Below are positions 6,390 through 9,806 of a stretch of 9,806 nucleotides of DNA, one piece after another (positions within the stretch are counted from its first letter, which is position 1; every line of letters begins with the position of its first letter). A program made the position numbers and the translations under genes. The notes beneath the pieces were generated by a model. It had not been told where the DNA came from and searched no databases. It saw only the letters and a program-made list of their open reading frames with translations. This DNA is from Rhodocyclales bacterium (lineage in GTDB: Bacteria; Pseudomonadota; Gammaproteobacteria; Burkholderiales; Rhodocyclaceae): positions 1-9,806 of the forward strand of contig JAIOPW010000305.1 in the NCBI GenBank assembly GCA_021413665.1, written 5' to 3'.

Positions 6390-7493
6390 ATGCTCCTATT
6401 TAAAGGTCCTCGCGATCAACTTCTTTTTCCACTTCAGTCGGTATGCGGCATTGTAGAAAAACGCCATACCCTACCCATCCTTTCCAATGTTCTGATGGAG
6501 AAGGATGGTGAGAAGCTGACTCTGCTCGCCACGGACATAGAAATCCAGATTACGACCCAGACACCAACCATCGGAGCGGAGAAAGCGTCCATGACCGTTG
6601 GCGCCCGCAAGTTGCAGGATATATTGCGTTCCCTGCCGGAGTCCGCGGAAGTCAGCCTGACCCTGGATGACAAGCGCCTGCAACTTAAAGCCGGCAAGAG
6701 TCGCTTCAATCTTCAGACGCTTCCGGCCGAAGATTTTCCCCGGATGACCACCACCGACGGCCAGTCGTCGCGGCTTTCGGTTACACAAAAACAGATGAAG
6801 CGCCTGCTGGCCCTGGTTCAATATGCCATGGCGCAGCAGGACATTCGCTACTACCTCAACGGCTTGCTGCTGGTCGCGAAAGGGAATGAGCTGCGCATGG
6901 TGGCGACCGATGGCCATCGGCTGGCCTATGCAGCCGAGACTCTTCCCGACACCCCGACACCCATCGAAGTCATTCTTCCGCGCAAGACCGTACTTGAACT
7001 GTCACGGCAACTTGCCGACAACGACGATCCACTCGAAATAACCTTGACGCCAACCCAGGCCCGCTTCAGTTTTGGCAGCATCGAGCTTGTTTCAAAACTC
7101 ATCGATGGCAAATTTCCGGATTACGAACGAGTCATCCCGCAGCATCACAGCAAACTCATCAAGCTGTCGCGCGACACCTTGTTGCACTCACTCCTGCGAG
7201 CAGCGATCCTGACCAATGAAAAGTTTCGCGGCGTGCGCCTGGTGCTCGGCCCGGGAAGCCTCAAAATCATATCCAGCAATGCTGAACAGGAAGAAGCACA
7301 GGAAGAAATAGAAATCGACTACAACAGCGATGCGCTGGATGTCGGCTTCAATGTAACTTACCTACTTGATGTGCTTAACAACGTCAGCAACGAAATCATT
7401 GAGCTGCATCTTGCGGATGCAAACTCGAGCGCACTTTTCGTTCTGCCCGGAAACGAGACATTCAAGTACGTCGTGATGCCAATGCGCATCTGA
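6390..7493 (+). CDS. dnaN: DNA polymerase III beta subunit (sliding clamp)
   Basis: The product (367 aa; E. coli 366) dimerises into the ring that tethers DNA polymerase III and other DNA-working proteins to the template. The three repeated clamp domains are all present: the first starts with MLLFKGPRDQLLFPLQ and RHTLPILSN (25-33), the second contains DIRYYLNGLLL (151-161) and ATDGHRLA (172-179), and the third ends in YVVMPMRI (360-367), whose last residues help form the partner-binding pocket. The start ATG at 6390 gives the normal family N-terminus. It directly follows TATATA, and only a weak AAGAG stands in Shine-Dalgarno position. gyrB begins 21 nt after the stop, so the two are probably co-transcribed. 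Confidence 0.98.
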   Translation: MLLFKGPRDQLLFPLQSVCGIVEKRHTLPILSNVLMEKDGEKLTLLATDIEIQITTQTPTIGAEKASMTVGARKLQDILRSLPESAEVSLTLDDKRLQLKAGKSRFNLQTLPAEDFPRMTTTDGQSSRLSVTQKQMKRLLALVQYAMAQQDIRYYLNGLLLVAKGNELRMVATDGHRLAYAAETLPDTPTPIEVILPRKTVLELSRQLADNDDPLEITLTPTQARFSFGSIELVSKLIDGKFPDYERVIPQHHSKLIKLSRDTLLHSLLRAAILTNEKFRGVRLVLGPGSLKIISSNAEQEEAQEEIEIDYNSDALDVGFNVTYLLDVLNNVSNEIIELHLADANSSALFVLPGNETFKYVVMPMRI

Positions 7494-7514
7494 TCCAAAA
7501 TAGAAAAGAACCCG

Positions 7515-9779
7515 ATGATCGACAGCAACAATGGTCCTGCCTACGACGAATCCAGCATTCAACAACTCGAGGGACTGGAGGCCGTAAGAAAGCGTCCGGG
7601 CATGTACATCGGTGACACATCCGATGGCACCGGCCTGCATCACATGGTGTTCGAAGTTGTCGATAACGCGATCGACGAGGCGCTTGCCGGGCACTGCGAC
7701 GATATTGTCATAACCATCCACACCGACAATTCGATCTCCGTCACCGACAACGGTCGCGGCATCCCGACCGGGATCAAGTTTGACGACAAGCATGAACCAA
7801 AACGCTCTGCCGCCGAGATCGTGATGTGCGTGTTGCATGCCGGCGGCAAGTTCAACCAGAATTCCTACAAGGTTTCCGGCGGCTTGCACGGTGTCGGCGT
7901 GTCCTGCGTCAATGCACTGTCGAAGTGGCTGCGCCTGATCATCCGCCGTGACGGCAAGAAATTCCAGATGGATTTCAACCGCGGACACGCGGTGGATCGC
8001 CTGGTCGAGATCCAGAACGGGGTCGAGGTTTCCGGGGGCGTGAAGGGCTTTGTCGAGTACATCAATCGCACCAAAACTGTGTTGCACCCCGCCGTGTTCC
8101 ACTCATCCGGTGTGTCCGTGCAGAACGGCGTCAACATAGATGTAGAAGTGGCCATGCAGTGGAATGATTCCTATGCCGAGCAGGTGCTTTGCTTCACCAA
8201 CAACATTCCCCAATCGGATGGCGGCACCCACCTGACGGGGCTGCGCGCGGCAATGACCCGCGTCATCAACAAATACATCGAAGAAAACGAAATCGCCAAG
8301 AAGGCGAAGGTCGAAATCAGCGGCGACGACATGCGCGAGGGTTTGGCCTGCGTACTGTCGGTGAAGATGCCTGATCCGAAATTCGCGTCGCAGACCAAGA
8401 TGAAGCTGGTTTCCTCCGAAGCGCGTCCGGCGATCGAGGAGGTTGTTGCCCAAAAGCTCGCGGACTACCTTCTCGAGCGCCCGCTCGATGCGAAGATCAT
8501 CACCGGGAAAATTGTCGAGGCCGCCCGCGCCCGCGAGGCGGCGCGCAAGGCGCGCGACATGACGCGCCGCAAGGGCGTGCTCGACGGCCTTGGCCTGCCG
8601 GGCAAGCTGGCCGACTGCCAGGAAAAGGATCCGGCGCTGTGCGAGATGTACATCGTCGAAGGTGATTCGGCGGGTGGTTCCGCCAAGCAGGGCCGCGATC
8701 GAAAATTCCAGGCCATCCTGCCGTTGCGCGGCAAGGTACTCAATGTCGAAAAGGCCCGTTTCGACAAGCTGATATCGAGCGAACAGATCGTGACCCTGGT
8801 AACCGCACTTGGATGCGGCATCGGCGCCGAAGACTTCGACATCGCCAAGCTGCGTTACCACCGCATCATCATCATGACCGACGCCGACGTTGATGGCGCG
8901 CACATCCGCACGCTGCTGCTGACTTTCTTCTACCGGCAAATGCCGGAGCTGGTCGAGCGCGGCTACATTTACATCGCCCAGCCTCCGCTGTACAAGATCA
9001 AGCACGGCAAGAGCGAGACCTATATCAAGGATGATCACGAGCTCAACCAGCATCTGTTGCGCCTTGCGCTCGACGGCACGCAACTGACGCCGCGGACGGG
9101 CGCCGCTGTCGTCGAAGGCGAAGCACTGGGCACCCTGGCGCGCGCCTACCTGCTGTCCGAAGCGGTGATTCGCCGCGTGACTGATTTCATTGACGGCGAA
9201 GTGTTGCATGCCCTCCTGGCGCACGATATCGAAGTCGACACCTCGAGCGAGGCCGCGACACGCGACAGTGCCGCACGGGTTGCGGCGCAGCTTTCCAGTG
9301 AAGTTCGCATCGAAGCCCGCTTCGACGAAAAACACGAGCGCTGGATGCTCGTCGTTATCCGCATGCGACACGGCAATTTGCGCAGCGGGCGCATTGATGA
9401 GGACTTCTTGCTGTCCGGCGACTATTTGCAGATTCGCCGGACGGCGCAGATGATCGCCGGGCTCATGGGCGAGGGAGCGGTAATTCGTCGCGGCGAAAAA
9501 TCCCTTGCGGTAACCAGTTTTGCCGACGCCATGAAGTGGATGTTGAGCGAAGTCGAGCGGGGCCTGGCCAAGCAACGCTACAAAGGGCTGGGGGAAATGA
9601 ATCCAGCGCAGTTGTGGGAAACAACCATGGATCCGGCTGTGCGCCGCCTGTTGCGGGTGCAGATCGACGATGCGATCGCCGCCGACGAGATCTTTACCAC
9701 ACTGATGGGCGACGACGTCGAGCCGCGCCGTGCTTTCATCGAATCGAACGCGCTGTACGCCCGCAATATCGACGTCTGA
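7515..9779 (+). CDS. gyrB: DNA gyrase subunit B with an apparent internal deletion in the ATPase domain
   Basis: GyrB supplies the ATPase and Toprim parts of gyrase (GyrA2B2), which introduces negative supercoils. The frame is open for 754 aa (E. coli 804). Present: GHKL residues E47, N51, D78 and GGLHGVGVS (122-130), R145, transducer QTK loop K295, Toprim EGDSAGG (382-388) with D456/D458/D460, the proteobacterial Toprim insert (about 507-640), and QRYKGLGEMN (687-696). After DRLVEIQNGVEVS (161-173) the protein jumps straight to GGVKGFVEYINR (174-185), which should come about 55-65 residues later. Missing are the GT-x-V-x-F motif (E. coli T165, novobiocin/ATP pocket) and the RELSFLN region ending the GHKL fold. 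There is no stop or frameshift. Start ATG 7515 has only a weak AGAAAAGAA upstream. The stop is TGA. Gene identity is certain; function is doubtful unless the deletion is an artefact. Confidence 0.95.
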   Translation: MIDSNNGPAYDESSIQQLEGLEAVRKRPGMYIGDTSDGTGLHHMVFEVVDNAIDEALAGHCDDIVITIHTDNSISVTDNGRGIPTGIKFDDKHEPKRSAAEIVMCVLHAGGKFNQNSYKVSGGLHGVGVSCVNALSKWLRLIIRRDGKKFQMDFNRGHAVDRLVEIQNGVEVSGGVKGFVEYINRTKTVLHPAVFHSSGVSVQNGVNIDVEVAMQWNDSYAEQVLCFTNNIPQSDGGTHLTGLRAAMTRVINKYIEENEIAKKAKVEISGDDMREGLACVLSVKMPDPKFASQTKMKLVSSEARPAIEEVVAQKLADYLLERPLDAKIITGKIVEAARAREAARKARDMTRRKGVLDGLGLPGKLADCQEKDPALCEMYIVEGDSAGGSAKQGRDRKFQAILPLRGKVLNVEKARFDKLISSEQIVTLVTALGCGIGAEDFDIAKLRYHRIIIMTDADVDGAHIRTLLLTFFYRQMPELVERGYIYIAQPPLYKIKHGKSETYIKDDHELNQHLLRLALDGTQLTPRTGAAVVEGEALGTLARAYLLSEAVIRRVTDFIDGEVLHALLAHDIEVDTSSEAATRDSAARVAAQLSSEVRIEARFDEKHERWMLVVIRMRHGNLRSGRIDEDFLLSGDYLQIRRTAQMIAGLMGEGAVIRRGEKSLAVTSFADAMKWMLSEVERGLAKQRYKGLGEMNPAQLWETTMDPAVRRLLRVQIDDAIAADEIFTTLMGDDVEPRRAFIESNALYARNIDV

Positions 9780-9806
9780 GGCATGTTTCCGACCTTCCGG
9801 CCGGGA

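Noticed and set aside
8103..9575. Long open frame (490 codons) on the strand opposite gyrB, with another of 246 codons at 7362-8102
   Set aside because: Both lie entirely antisense to well-recognised dnaN/gyrB coding sequence, show no family features, and are the usual by-product of GC-rich codon use.
9780..9806. ATG at 9783 with an open frame to the edge, and a CCGGCCGG palindrome that might begin a terminator
   Set aside because: Only 24-27 bases are visible, there is no proper ribosome-binding site, and the possible hairpin is cut by the window edge, so neither a gene nor a terminator can be supported.

Overview
The window is a chromosomal replication-origin neighbourhood with the layout typical of Gram-negative bacteria. 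A leftward block (rpmH, rnpA, yidD, yidC, mnmE, and a partial TSUP-family permease gene) diverges from a rightward block (dnaA, dnaN, gyrB). GC-rich coding sequence, the extended KHEPKRSAAE loop in GyrB, the MLLFK-type DnaN start and the overall protein character suggest a betaproteobacterium, perhaps near Rhodocyclales. That placement is inference from memory, not a search. There are no mobile elements, CRISPR arrays or RNA genes that I can see.

Left block (positions 1-4609, minus strand). A near-consensus promoter (TTGACA, 17-bp spacer, TGTAAT; 4642-4670) reads leftward into rpmH (ribosomal protein L34). The order then is rnpA (RNase P protein, probably started by a non-ATG codon), yidD and yidC (membrane-protein insertion), mnmE (tRNA wobble-uridine modification GTPase), and a yfcA-like TauE/SafE permease that runs off the left edge. 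The genes are tightly packed, apart from a 90-nt gap before yidC and a 106-nt gap with two small hairpins before mnmE.

Origin region. The 203-bp gap between rpmH and dnaA holds the leftward promoter and one perfect DnaA box (4691-4699). The 209-bp gap between dnaA and dnaN holds five DnaA boxes: two perfect, three with one mismatch, two of them an exact 10-bp tandem repeat. These lie next to AT-rich DNA. This second gap is the best oriC candidate, and the pair of gaps gives a possible bipartite origin around dnaA.

Right block (4813-9779, plus strand). dnaA (455 aa) and dnaN (367 aa) look intact and of normal length. gyrB follows dnaN by 21 nt. Its 754-aa product is in frame but appears to lack about 55-65 residues at the end of the GHKL ATPase domain. 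The missing part includes the conserved Gly-Thr motif of the ATP/novobiocin pocket and the strands leading to the transducer domain, while everything on both sides is well conserved. This is the most unusual feature here: either a real lesion or variant in an essential enzyme, or an assembly collapse.
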